From Aeromicrobium tamlense (GTDB lineage: Bacteria; Actinomycetota; Actinomycetes; Propionibacteriales; Nocardioidaceae), in contig NZ_JACBZN010000001.1 of the NCBI RefSeq assembly GCF_013408555.1, positions 1,178,001 through 1,242,000 of the forward strand: 64,000 bases of DNA, read 5' to 3'. Under the pieces are notes generated by a model. It had not been told where the DNA came from. It saw nothing but the letters and a program-made list of their open reading frames with translations, and ran no database searches. Positions 24,838 through 35,446 of the stretch are shown one piece after another. Position 1 is the first letter of the stretch, and the number at the start of each line of letters is the position of its first letter. The translations under genes were made by a program, and so were the position numbers.

Positions 24838-25865
24838 TGGCATCCGAACCCGGTCAGGCGCACGGCCCCGACTCGCCGAAGGAGCTCAAGAAGCGGCCGT
24901 GGATGTACGTGTTCCGCAAGACCGCTCGGGAGTTCTCCGAGGACCAGGGGACCGACCTGGCGGCCGCGCTGACGTACTACTCGGTGCTGGCCCTGTTCCC
25001 CGGTCTGCTGGCCGTGCTGTCGCTCGTCGGCCTGACGGGCCGCAGCGCGGACACGGTCGACGCGATGCTCCAGGTGCTGCGAGACGTCGGGGCCTCCGGC
25101 GCCGCGGAGACGCTGGAGCCGACGCTGCGCCAGCTGGGTGAGAACCAGAACTCGGGTCTCGGGTTCGTCATCGGCCTCGCAGCGGCGCTGTGGTCGGCCT
25201 CGGCCTACGTCAACGCGTTCTCGCGGGGCATGAACCGCATCTACGAGATCGACGAGGGACGTCCGTTCTGGAAGCTTCGCCCGGTCATGCTGGTGCTGAC
25301 GCTGGTGACGGTCCTGCTCACCGCGCTCGTGGGGCTGAGTCTCGTGCTCACCGGTCCCGCCGCGGAGGCGGTCGGCAACGCCCTCGGGATCGGCGAGACC
25401 GCCGTGACGGTCTGGAACATCGCCAAGTGGCCCGTGATGCTGTGCGTCGTGGTGCTCATCGTGGCGCTGCTCTACTACGTCACGCCGAACGTCAAGCAGC
25501 CCCGGTTCCGCTGGATCAGCGTGGGCGCCGTGGTCGCGATCGTGACGTGGCTGATCGCGTCGGCGCTGTTCGGCCTCTACGTGGCCAACTTCTCGAACTA
25601 TGACCGCACGTACGGCTCCCTGGCCGGCGTCATCGTGTTCCTGCTGTGGCTGTGGATCACGAACCTCGCGCTGATCTTCGGCGCCGAGCTCGACGCCGAG
25701 CTCGAGCGGGGTCGTGAGCTGCAGGCCGGGCTGCCGGCCGAGGAGGAGATCCAGCTGCCTCCGCGCGACACCACGAAGATCGAGAAGGACCGCAAGAAGT
25801 ACGAGGAGGACGTCCGTCGGGCCCGTGCGCTGCGGCGCAGCCGCGGCGAGACGGACGACGCCTGA
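24837..25865 (+). CDS. YihY/BrkB family inner-membrane protein
   Basis: The 342-residue polytopic membrane protein has the family pattern of about six membrane helices: FSEDQGTDLAAALTYYSVLALFPGLLAVLSL at the N-terminus and VIVFLLWLWITNLALIFGAELDAELERGRE near the end. A charged cytoplasmic tail follows. The family was once called RNase BN or virulence factor BrkB; its true function is unknown. It is the last gene of the membrane-protein unit and converges with DUF5703 with only 3 nt between them. Confidence 0.92.
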   Translation: MASEPGQAHGPDSPKELKKRPWMYVFRKTAREFSEDQGTDLAAALTYYSVLALFPGLLAVLSLVGLTGRSADTVDAMLQVLRDVGASGAAETLEPTLRQLGENQNSGLGFVIGLAAALWSASAYVNAFSRGMNRIYEIDEGRPFWKLRPVMLVLTLVTVLLTALVGLSLVLTGPAAEAVGNALGIGETAVTVWNIAKWPVMLCVVVLIVALLYYVTPNVKQPRFRWISVGAVVAIVTWLIASALFGLYVANFSNYDRTYGSLAGVIVFLLWLWITNLALIFGAELDAELERGRELQAGLPAEEEIQLPPRDTTKIEKDRKKYEEDVRRARALRRSRGETDDA

Positions 25866-25868
25866 CCG

Positions 25869-26054
25869 TCAGACGGTGGCGCGCATCCGGATGACCTTGC
25901 GCCGCAGCCGCACCGTGCGGTGACCGGTGGGATCCTTGCGCAGGCGGTCGAGCTCCCAGCCCTGGAACTCGGCCGCCTGTGTCAGCCACTGGCACACGGC
26001 GTTGCGCGACTTGGTGCGCGAGATGGCGACGTCCCAGAACTCGTACTCGATCAT
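25869..26054 (-). CDS. DUF5703 family small protein
   Basis: The 61-residue protein starts MIEYEFWDVAISRTKSRNAV and has a basic C-terminus. It matches the DUF5703 pattern (EYE-x-R...WELDRLR...VRLRRK) known from many actinobacteria; function is unknown. The start overlaps the stop of the aldo/keto reductase gene by 4 nt, and GAAGGAG inside that gene can act as its ribosome-binding site, so it is the second gene of a two-gene unit. Confidence 0.85.
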   Translation of the reverse strand: MIEYEFWDVAISRTKSRNAVCQWLTQAAEFQGWELDRLRKDPTGHRTVRLRRKVIRMRATV

Positions 26055-27004
26055 CGGACTCCTTCGGACACGTCGCTCAGCGCGGCGACGATCTCGTGGG
26101 GCAGGTCGAGCAGCTCGGAGCCGAGGGACTCCTGGAGCTGGGCGGTGGTGCGGGCGCCGACGATCGCGGCGCCGACGTGCGGCTGGTCGCGCAGCCAGGC
26201 CAGCGCGACGTGGGAGATCGGCACGCCGAGTCCCTCGGCGGCTGCCGCGAGGGCATCGACCACACGGGCCTTGGACGGGGTCAGGTGAGGGGCGACGAAC
26301 GCCTCCCAGCGGGCATCGGCCGCCCGCGAGTCGGAAGGGACGCCGCCGCGGTACTTCCCGGTGAGGACGCCGCGGCCCAGCGGCGACCAGGCGAGGAGGC
26401 TCAGGCCCGCGTGCTGCGCGGCCGGGACGACCTCGATCTCGGGCTCGCGTCGCAGCAGCGAGTACTCGACCTGGGTGCTGACCAGCGGCACGCCACCGCC
26501 GAGCCGGCTGAACGCGTGCTGGGCGGCCACGGTCTGCCAACCGGTGAAGTTGCTGATGCCGGCGTAGCGGACCTTGCCCGAGCGGATCGCCTGGTCGAGC
26601 GCGGCCATCGTCTCGTCGACGGGGACGGAGTCGTCCCAGCGGTGGACCTGCCACAGGTCGAGGTGGTCGGTGCCGAGGTCGGCGAGCGTCTGGTCCAGCT
26701 GGCGCAGCAGCGAGCGCAGGGAGCCGTCGGTGACGACGCGGCCGTCACGACGCGCGACCCCCGCCTTGCCGGCCAGCACGAGCTCGTCGCGGGCGCCGTG
26801 CTTGTCGAGCAGCGCGCCGATGACGCGCTCGCACGATCCGTCGCCGTAGATGGGGGCGGTGTCGAGAAGGGTGCCGCCGGAGTCGAGGAACAGCCTCAGC
26901 TGCTCGTCGGCCGCGTACTCGTCGACGGCCGCACCCCAGGACATGGTCCCGAGAGCGAGTCGCGACACCTGGAGACCGGAACCGCCGAGTCGACGCACCT
27001 GCAT
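26051..27004 (-). CDS. Aldo/keto reductase
   Basis: NADPH-dependent TIM-barrel oxidoreductase of 317 residues. The catalytic tetrad is complete: D48, Y53, K80 and H121. The motif GTLLDTAPIYGDGSCERVIG is typical of the YghZ/Tas-like AKR group, and HVGAAIVGARTTAQLQESL is the cofactor-binding C-terminal part. I chose the ATG at 27004 because it lies 7 nt after TAACCT and starts the first strand MQVRRLGGSGLQVSRLALGT. Physiological substrate unknown. It is divergent from uppP and coupled to DUF5703, a conserved actinobacterial set. Confidence 0.93.
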   Translation of the reverse strand: MQVRRLGGSGLQVSRLALGTMSWGAAVDEYAADEQLRLFLDSGGTLLDTAPIYGDGSCERVIGALLDKHGARDELVLAGKAGVARRDGRVVTDGSLRSLLRQLDQTLADLGTDHLDLWQVHRWDDSVPVDETMAALDQAIRSGKVRYAGISNFTGWQTVAAQHAFSRLGGGVPLVSTQVEYSLLRREPEIEVVPAAQHAGLSLLAWSPLGRGVLTGKYRGGVPSDSRAADARWEAFVAPHLTPSKARVVDALAAAAEGLGVPISHVALAWLRDQPHVGAAIVGARTTAQLQESLGSELLDLPHEIVAALSDVSEGVR

Positions 27005-27011
27005 GCGGATG

Positions 27012-27017
27012 AGGTTA
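27012..27017 (-). promoter_or_regulatory. Candidate leaderless -10 element TAACCT for the aldo/keto reductase gene
   Basis: On the minus strand TAACCT is followed by 7 nt and the ATG at 27004; no Shine-Dalgarno sequence is present. Confidence 0.5.
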
Positions 27018-27041
27018 GTCGGTGGCCTGAACTTTGCTGTG

Positions 27042-27047
27042 TAGGCT
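27042..27047 (+). promoter_or_regulatory. Candidate leaderless -10 element TAGGCT for uppP
   Basis: TAGGCT is followed by 6 nt and the GTG start of uppP at 27054. Confidence 0.55.
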
Positions 27048-27053
27048 CGCACG

Positions 27054-27887
27054 GTGGATCTGCTGCGCTCCGTCATCCTGGGCATCGTCCAGGGCCTGAC
27101 CGAATTCCTCCCGATCTCGAGCAGCGCGCACCTGGCGATCGTGCCGCAGCTGCTCGGCTGGGAGGACCCCGGCGCCGCGTACACCGCGGTGGTCCAGATC
27201 GGCACCGAGCTGGCGGTCGTCCTCTACTTCTGGCGTGACATCTGGACCATCGGGTCCGGCTGGGTGAAGGGCCTGTTCAGCGCCGACGCCCGTCGCCAGT
27301 CCGAGTGGCGGATGGGCTGGTTCATCATCATCGGCTCGACGCCGATCGTGATCCTGGGCCTGCTGCTGGAGGACCTGATCGACAGCGAGTTCCGGAACCT
27401 GTGGTTCATCGGCGCGATGCTCATCGGCATGGGCCTCGTGCTCGGCCTCGCGGAGAAGCTGGGGCGCAAGACCAAGCCGATCGCCGACCTCTCCACGCGC
27501 GACGCGATCCTGCTCGGCTTCGCGCAGTCGTGCGCGCTGGTGCCGGGCGTGTCCCGCTCGGGCGCGACGATCTCGATGGGCCTGTTCCTGGGCTACGAGC
27601 GCCAGGCCGCCACCCGCTACGCGTTCCTGCTGGCGATCCCCGCCGTCGTGGGCGCCGGCGTCTACAAGCTCAAGGACATCCCGGGCGGTGAGAACGCCTA
27701 CGGCACCGTGCCCACGCTCGTCGGCACGGCCGTCTCGTTCGTGGTCGGCCTCGCCGTGATCCACTGGCTGCTCAAGTACGTCAGCAACCATTCGTACAAG
27801 CCGTTCGTGATCTACCGCGTCGCCCTCGGCTCCCTCGTGCTCATCCTGCTCGCCGCCGGCGTCCTCACCGGGGCGGTCGCTGCCTGA
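27054..27887 (+). CDS. uppP: Undecaprenyl-diphosphate phosphatase UppP (BacA)
   Basis: Integral membrane enzyme that dephosphorylates undecaprenyl pyrophosphate to recycle the peptidoglycan lipid carrier; it also confers bacitracin tolerance. The 277-residue protein has about eight membrane segments. The two family motifs are intact: GLTEFLPISSSAHL near the N-terminus with the catalytic Glu and Ser residues, and VPGVSRSGATI in the second repeat. The GTG at 27054 begins MDLLRSVILGIVQG, the normal family start. It is followed by an unusual palindromic intergenic element. Confidence 0.96.
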   Translation: MDLLRSVILGIVQGLTEFLPISSSAHLAIVPQLLGWEDPGAAYTAVVQIGTELAVVLYFWRDIWTIGSGWVKGLFSADARRQSEWRMGWFIIIGSTPIVILGLLLEDLIDSEFRNLWFIGAMLIGMGLVLGLAEKLGRKTKPIADLSTRDAILLGFAQSCALVPGVSRSGATISMGLFLGYERQAATRYAFLLAIPAVVGAGVYKLKDIPGGENAYGTVPTLVGTAVSFVVGLAVIHWLLKYVSNHSYKPFVIYRVALGSLVLILLAAGVLTGAVAA

Positions 27888-27906
27888 CGCCGCTGTGGGG
27901 CGCGGC

Positions 27907-28112
27907 CGGGACGAACGATGAGGCATTCGGGTATCGGAGCGGGGCCGAAGGCATCATCGTTCGTCAGCTGAGCGGGCCGACGGGTGATCTTGTGCCACCT
28001 GCGCCTGTATGTGGGCCTGAGCGCCACAAGATAGGCAGTGGGCGCGGTCATGGGACGAACAATGATGCATGTGGATACCGGAGCGGGGCCAAAGGCCTCA
28101 TCGTTCGTCCCG
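27907..28112. repeat. Nested palindromic intergenic element (206 bp)
   Basis: The ends carry a perfect 18-bp inverted repeat: CGGGACGAACGATGAGGC at 27907-27924 and its reverse complement at 28095-28112. Inside are two 56-bp direct-repeat units (27910-27965 and 28054-28109) that agree at 48 of 56 positions. Each unit is itself a 15-bp inverted repeat with one or two mismatches. Between the units lies a further 8-bp inverted repeat. It contains no convincing gene. It could be a non-autonomous mobile (MITE-like) element, a REP-type element or a structured RNA; the sequence alone does not decide. Confidence 0.8.
27987..28032. repeat. Central inverted repeat of the intergenic element
   Basis: ATCTTGTG at 27987-27994 is complementary to CACAAGAT at 28025-28032, with a 30-nt GC-rich loop. 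It lies midway between the two 56-bp palindromic units. Confidence 0.65.
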
Positions 28113-28129
28113 CACGCCCGTCCCTGACG

Positions 28130-28318
28130 TCAGGCCGAGGCGATCAGCCAGTAGCCGACCAGCACCGCGAGGTAGAGCAGGCCGAGTGCGGCGCTCACGC
28201 CGACGATCCAGGGCCACGGCGACGGGTTCCGCGGTGTCGGCTGTTCCGGACGACCCGTCGCCGGGTACGGGGGCACGCCGAACCTGTCTTTCGTCCGTCC
28301 GTCCTCGTGGGCAGTCAC
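28130..28318 (-). CDS. Small single-pass membrane protein of unknown function
   Basis: The 62-residue protein has a hydrophilic N-terminus with several prolines (about residues 1-35) and one hydrophobic C-terminal segment (PWIVGVSAALGLLYLAVLVG). It lies 22 nt downstream of corA on the same strand, so it may be cotranscribed. The reading frame ends 18 nt before the repeat element. No family recognised. The single tail-anchor-like membrane segment supports a real gene, but its small size keeps confidence moderate. Confidence 0.55.
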   Translation of the reverse strand: MTAHEDGRTKDRFGVPPYPATGRPEQPTPRNPSPWPWIVGVSAALGLLYLAVLVGYWLIASA

Positions 28319-28340
28319 GACGGGATCTCCGCTCGAACCC

Positions 28341-29294
28341 TCACAGCCAGCCCGACTTCTTGAATCGGCGGTAGACGTAGAAGCAGGCGGCGCCCATGGC
28401 GGCGAGGCAGATCGGGTAGCCGTAGGTCCAGGTGAGCTCGGGCATGTGCTCGAAGTTCATCCCGTAGATCCCGGCGACGGCCGTGGGGATGGCGAACAGC
28501 GTGGCGCCGGCGGTGAGCTTCCGCATGTCCTCGTTCTGCTGCACGCTCAGCTGGGCGAGGTGGGCGTTGAGCGCGTTGGTCAGCAGCGAGTCGATCGAGT
28601 CGATGGCGTCGAGGGCGCGCTGGAGGTGGTCGGCGATGTCGCGGAAGTACGGGCGCAGGTCCTCGGGGTCGGCCACCTGGGCGAAGCGCAGGATCGGGTC
28701 GCGCAGGGGAGCGACGGCGTGCCGGAACTCCAGCGTCTCGCGCTTGAGCCGGTAGATGCGGGCCGAGTCGCGGGTGCGGTCGGCCGAGAACACCGAGGTC
28801 TCGACCTCCTCGACGTCGGTCACGAGCTCGCCGGCGACGTCCTCGTAGCGGTCGACGATCGCGTCCACGACGGCGTGGACGGCCGCGATCGGGCCCTGCC
28901 TGAGCCGCTCGGGCACCCGTTCGGCGCGGTGGCGGGCCATCGACAGCTCGGGCCCACCGTGGCGCACCGTCAGGACGTAGTGCCGTCCGAGACAGATGTT
29001 GACCTCGCTGGTGGTGATGTCGTCGTCGCTGTACGAGACGATCCGCAGCGACAGGAACAGGTGGTCGCTGAACCGGTCCACACGCGGCCGCTGGTGGGGA
29101 GCGAGCGTGTCCTCGATCGCCAGCGGGTGCAGTCCGAGGGCGCCGCCGAGGCGCTCCATCTCCTCGTGCGTGGGGTCGCTGACGCCGATCCAGAGGAAGT
29201 CCTGACCGCTCAGGTCGGCCAGCGTGTCGTCGAGCGTCTCGGGGTCGCGGTCGGTCTCCTCGCGCACTCCGTCGAGATACACCGCGCAATCCAT
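28341..29294 (-). CDS. corA: CorA family divalent metal (Mg2+/Co2+) transporter
   Basis: Pentameric membrane channel for Mg2+ and related ions. The 317-residue protein has a long cytoplasmic N-terminal domain, the coiled stalk helix (SLLTNALNAHLAQLSVQQNEDM) and two C-terminal membrane helices. The signature GMN motif is at residues 278-280 (YGMNFEHMPEL), followed by the basic C-terminus RRFKKSGWL. I chose the ATG at 29294, preceded by AGGTGA, because the frame further upstream runs into mshC and the divergent promoter. The substrate could be another divalent metal. Confidence 0.92.
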   Translation of the reverse strand: MDCAVYLDGVREETDRDPETLDDTLADLSGQDFLWIGVSDPTHEEMERLGGALGLHPLAIEDTLAPHQRPRVDRFSDHLFLSLRIVSYSDDDITTSEVNICLGRHYVLTVRHGGPELSMARHRAERVPERLRQGPIAAVHAVVDAIVDRYEDVAGELVTDVEEVETSVFSADRTRDSARIYRLKRETLEFRHAVAPLRDPILRFAQVADPEDLRPYFRDIADHLQRALDAIDSIDSLLTNALNAHLAQLSVQQNEDMRKLTAGATLFAIPTAVAGIYGMNFEHMPELTWTYGYPICLAAMGAACFYVYRRFKKSGWL

Positions 29295-29328
29295 GATCAC
29301 CTGCTCATTGTGGACTTCAGGGTCCCGA

Positions 29329-29334
29329 TAGGCT
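29329..29334 (+). promoter_or_regulatory. Candidate leaderless -10 element TAGGCT for mshC
   Basis: TAGGCT is followed by 7 nt and the ATG at 29342. A weak TTGTGG lies about 15 nt upstream. Confidence 0.55.
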
Positions 29335-29341
29335 CGACGAC

Positions 29342-30565
29342 ATGCAGAGTTGGTCCCGCCCGCCGATCCCACGACTCTCGGACTCCGGGCTCGGTACGGG
29401 ACCGCAGCTCCACGTCCATGACACGGCCCGCCGCACGGTGGTCCCGTCGGCGCCCGACGGCGCCGCGCGCCTCTACGTCTGCGGCATCACGCCCTACGAC
29501 GCCACGCACCTCGGGCACGCGAACACGTACCTCGCGTTCGACCTGCTGCAGCGCCAGTGGCTCGACCAAGGCCTTGAGGTCCACTACACGCAGAACGTCA
29601 CCGACGTCGACGACCCGCTGCTCGAGCGCGCGAACGCCACGGGCATCGACTGGGTCCAGCTCGCCGAGCGCGAGACGCAGCTGTTCCGCGAGGACATGAC
29701 GGCCCTGCGCATCCTGCCGCCCGAGCACTACATCGGCGCGGTCGAGTCGATCCCGCTCGTGATCGACCTCGTGCGCCGCCTGGAGAAGACCGGCGGCGTC
29801 TACAAGGTCGATGACGACCTGTACTTCGAGGTCCGCTCGTCGGGGACGTTCGGCGAGGTCTCGGGCTTCGACACCGAGACGATGCTGAGGATCTTCCCCG
29901 AGCGCGGCGGCGACCCCGACCGCGCCGGCAAGCGCGACCCGCTCGACTGCCTCCTGTGGCAGGCCGAGCGACCGGGCGAGCCCGCCTGGGACACCGAGCT
30001 CGGCCGCGGCCGTCCCGGCTGGCACATCGAGTGCGCCGCGATCGCCCTGCACCACCTGGGCACGGCGTTCGACGTGCAGGGCGGTGGCTCCGACCTGGTC
30101 TTCCCGCACCACGAGATGTCGGCCGCCGAGGCCGAGGCCGCCACGGGCGAGCCGTTCGCGCGCGCCTACGTCCACGCCGGCATGGTCGGCTACGAGGGCG
30201 AGAAGATGAGCAAGTCCAAGGGCAACCTGGTGCTCGTCTCGAAGCTGCGCGCCGAGGGTCACGACCCGATGGCGATCCGGCTCGCGCTGCTGGCGCACCA
30301 CTACCGCGAGGACTGGGAGTGGTTCGCCGAAGCGATCGACGCCGCCGAGCAGCGCCTCGCCACGTGGCGCGCCGCGGCCGACCGCTCGACCGGTCCCTCG
30401 GGCGAGGAGCTCGTCGAGCGGCTGCGCGCGGCGCTCGCGAACGACCTCGACGCGCCGGCCGCCCTCGCGGCGGTCGACGAGTGGGCCGCCACGCAGGGCA
30501 CCGACGTGGACGGACCGCGCACCGTGCGCGCCGCGGTCGACGCGCTGCTCGGCGTCGCGCTCTGA
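29342..30565 (+). CDS. mshC: L-cysteine:1D-myo-inositol 2-amino-2-deoxy-alpha-D-glucopyranoside ligase MshC
   Basis: ATP-dependent ligase that joins cysteine to GlcN-Ins in mycothiol synthesis, the main actinobacterial thiol buffer. The 407-residue protein is a CysRS paralogue: Cys47 in [16 protein letters not shown] is the expected zinc ligand, the HIGH-like motif is HLGH at 56-59 and KMSKS is at 288-292. The N-terminus [12 protein letters not shown] and the shorter length separate it from true cysteinyl-tRNA synthetase. It diverges from corA. Downstream are three copies of a palindromic repeat. Confidence 0.96.
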   Translation: MQSWSRPPIPRLSDSGLGTGPQLHVHDTARRTVVPSAPDGAARLYVCGITPYDATHLGHANTYLAFDLLQRQWLDQGLEVHYTQNVTDVDDPLLERANATGIDWVQLAERETQLFREDMTALRILPPEHYIGAVESIPLVIDLVRRLEKTGGVYKVDDDLYFEVRSSGTFGEVSGFDTETMLRIFPERGGDPDRAGKRDPLDCLLWQAERPGEPAWDTELGRGRPGWHIECAAIALHHLGTAFDVQGGGSDLVFPHHEMSAAEAEAATGEPFARAYVHAGMVGYEGEKMSKSKGNLVLVSKLRAEGHDPMAIRLALLAHHYREDWEWFAEAIDAAEQRLATWRAAADRSTGPSGEELVERLRAALANDLDAPAALAAVDEWAATQGTDVDGPRTVRAAVDALLGVAL

Positions 30566-30573
30566 CCGCCGGG

Positions 30574-30659
30574 GAGCGGTGAGTGCTCAACCTCAAGCAC
30601 CCCTCATGAGGTTGACCAGTCACCGCCCACCTGCGGGAAGGGTTGACTGCTCACCGCTC
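30574..30659. repeat. Cluster of three 21-nt repeats, one inverted, between mshC and the PAC2 gene
   Basis: Three related 21-mers lie at 30574-30594 (inverted), 30608-30628 and 30639-30659. Read in one orientation they share the core RGGTTGA...TCACCGCYC; copies 1 and 2 agree at 18 of 21 positions and copies 1 and 3 at 16 of 21. The inverted first copy lets the transcript fold as a hairpin with copy 2 (CAACCTCA/TGAGGTTG) or with copy 3. The genes on either side converge here, so a terminator role is possible, but there is no T-rich tail. Confidence 0.7.
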
Positions 30660-30676
30660 ACGAAGGGGACCGGGCG

Positions 30677-31525
30677 TCAGGAGTCCTCGGTGGGGCGCCG
30701 GCGCAGGTAGCGCTCGAACTCCCGCGCGATCGCGTCGCCGGAGGCCTCGGGCGGCTCGCCGGCGTCGCGCTCGTTCTCCAGGGTGCGGACGTACTCGAGC
30801 AGGTCCTCGTCCTGCTCCATGAGGTCGTCGGCGCCGCGCTGCCAGGCGTCGGACATCTCGCGCAGCACGCCCTGGGGGAGTCCGACGCCGATCGCGTCCT
30901 CGAGGGCGCCCAGCAGGCCCAGCGTGGCCTTGTAGCAGGGCGGCTCGGCCACGTAGTGCGGCACGGCGGCCCAGATGCCGGCGGTGGCCAGTCCCGCGCG
31001 GGCGGCGACGTCGCTGAGCACGGTGGTGATGCCGATGGGGCCGCTGTAGCGCGACTGGTCGAGGGAGAGCCGCTCCATCAGCACGGGGTCGTTCGTGGAT
31101 CCGGTGACGGGCACGGGGCGCGTGTGCGGCGTGTCGGCCAGCAGGGCGCCGAGGGTGATCAGCTCGTGCACGCCGGCGGCCTGCGCGAGATCCACCACCG
31201 TGGCGCAGAACGCCTGCCAGCGGTAGTTCGGCTCGACCGCGCGCAGGAGCAGGACGTCGCGATCCTGGCGCGGCGGATGGGCCAGGTACAGCGTGGGGGT
31301 GGGCCACACGATGTCGCGCGTGCCGTTCTCCGAGGGCGCGATGACCGGGCGGACCGCCTGGAAGTCGTAGAACTCCTGCGGGTCGAGCTCGGCGAAGATC
31401 TCGGCGTCCCACTCCTCGAGGAGATGGTCGACGGTGCTCGTGGCGGCGTCCGCCGCATCGTTCCAGCCCTCGAAGGCGGCCACCATCCAGGGGTTCCTCA
31501 GGCGGGCGATGTCGGCGTCGGTCAC
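30677..31525 (-). CDS. PAC2 family protein
   Basis: The 282-residue protein belongs to the PAC2 family, named after eukaryotic proteasome assembly chaperone 2 and widespread in actinobacteria. Recognisable parts are WMVAAFEGWNDAADAATSTVDHL near the start, EPNYRWQAFCATVVDLAQAAGV in the middle and the C-terminal acidic, Arg-rich segment. Whether the bacterial protein helps proteasome assembly is unproven, although the organism does have a proteasome (44-56 kb). The GTG at 31525 is 9 nt after the metH stop and 6 nt after TAGGCT, whose TAG is that stop. Confidence 0.88.
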   Translation of the reverse strand: MTDADIARLRNPWMVAAFEGWNDAADAATSTVDHLLEEWDAEIFAELDPQEFYDFQAVRPVIAPSENGTRDIVWPTPTLYLAHPPRQDRDVLLLRAVEPNYRWQAFCATVVDLAQAAGVHELITLGALLADTPHTRPVPVTGSTNDPVLMERLSLDQSRYSGPIGITTVLSDVAARAGLATAGIWAAVPHYVAEPPCYKATLGLLGALEDAIGVGLPQGVLREMSDAWQRGADDLMEQDEDLLEYVRTLENERDAGEPPEASGDAIAREFERYLRRRPTEDS

Positions 31526-31534
31526 GCCTTCAGC

Positions 31535-35263
<3,729 letters not shown>

Positions 35264-35301
35264 GGGTGAAGAATCCTCGGGGCATCGGCGAACGGATGCT
35301 G

Positions 35302-35348
35302 GGAACCTTCAGCCGGCGGCGGGCTCGCCTGGGCCTCGGGAAGGTTCC
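35302..35348 (-). promoter_or_regulatory. Stem-loop in the metH upstream region
   Basis: GGAACCTTC and GAAGGTTCC form a perfect 9-bp inverted repeat with a 29-nt GC-rich loop, 38 nt upstream of the metH ATG. If transcribed it would fold in the metH leader; it could be a regulatory RNA structure or a protein-binding palindrome. It does not match cobalamin, SAM or SAH riboswitch consensus elements that I know. Confidence 0.4.
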
Positions 35349-35446
35349 GAACGATGACGTTCACTCTACGGTAGTTCCCGGCCGGTAACCGGGAGCCGCC
35401 GCAGAGTGGAACGCCACGTTCGGAGGCGGGCGAACCCGCCCTCGTG

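Noticed and set aside
35264-35446. Cobalamin, SAM or SAH riboswitch upstream of metH
   Set aside because: I looked for a B12 box and for SAM-IV and SAH core motifs and found none; only a simple stem-loop is visible. It was kept as an unassigned structure.
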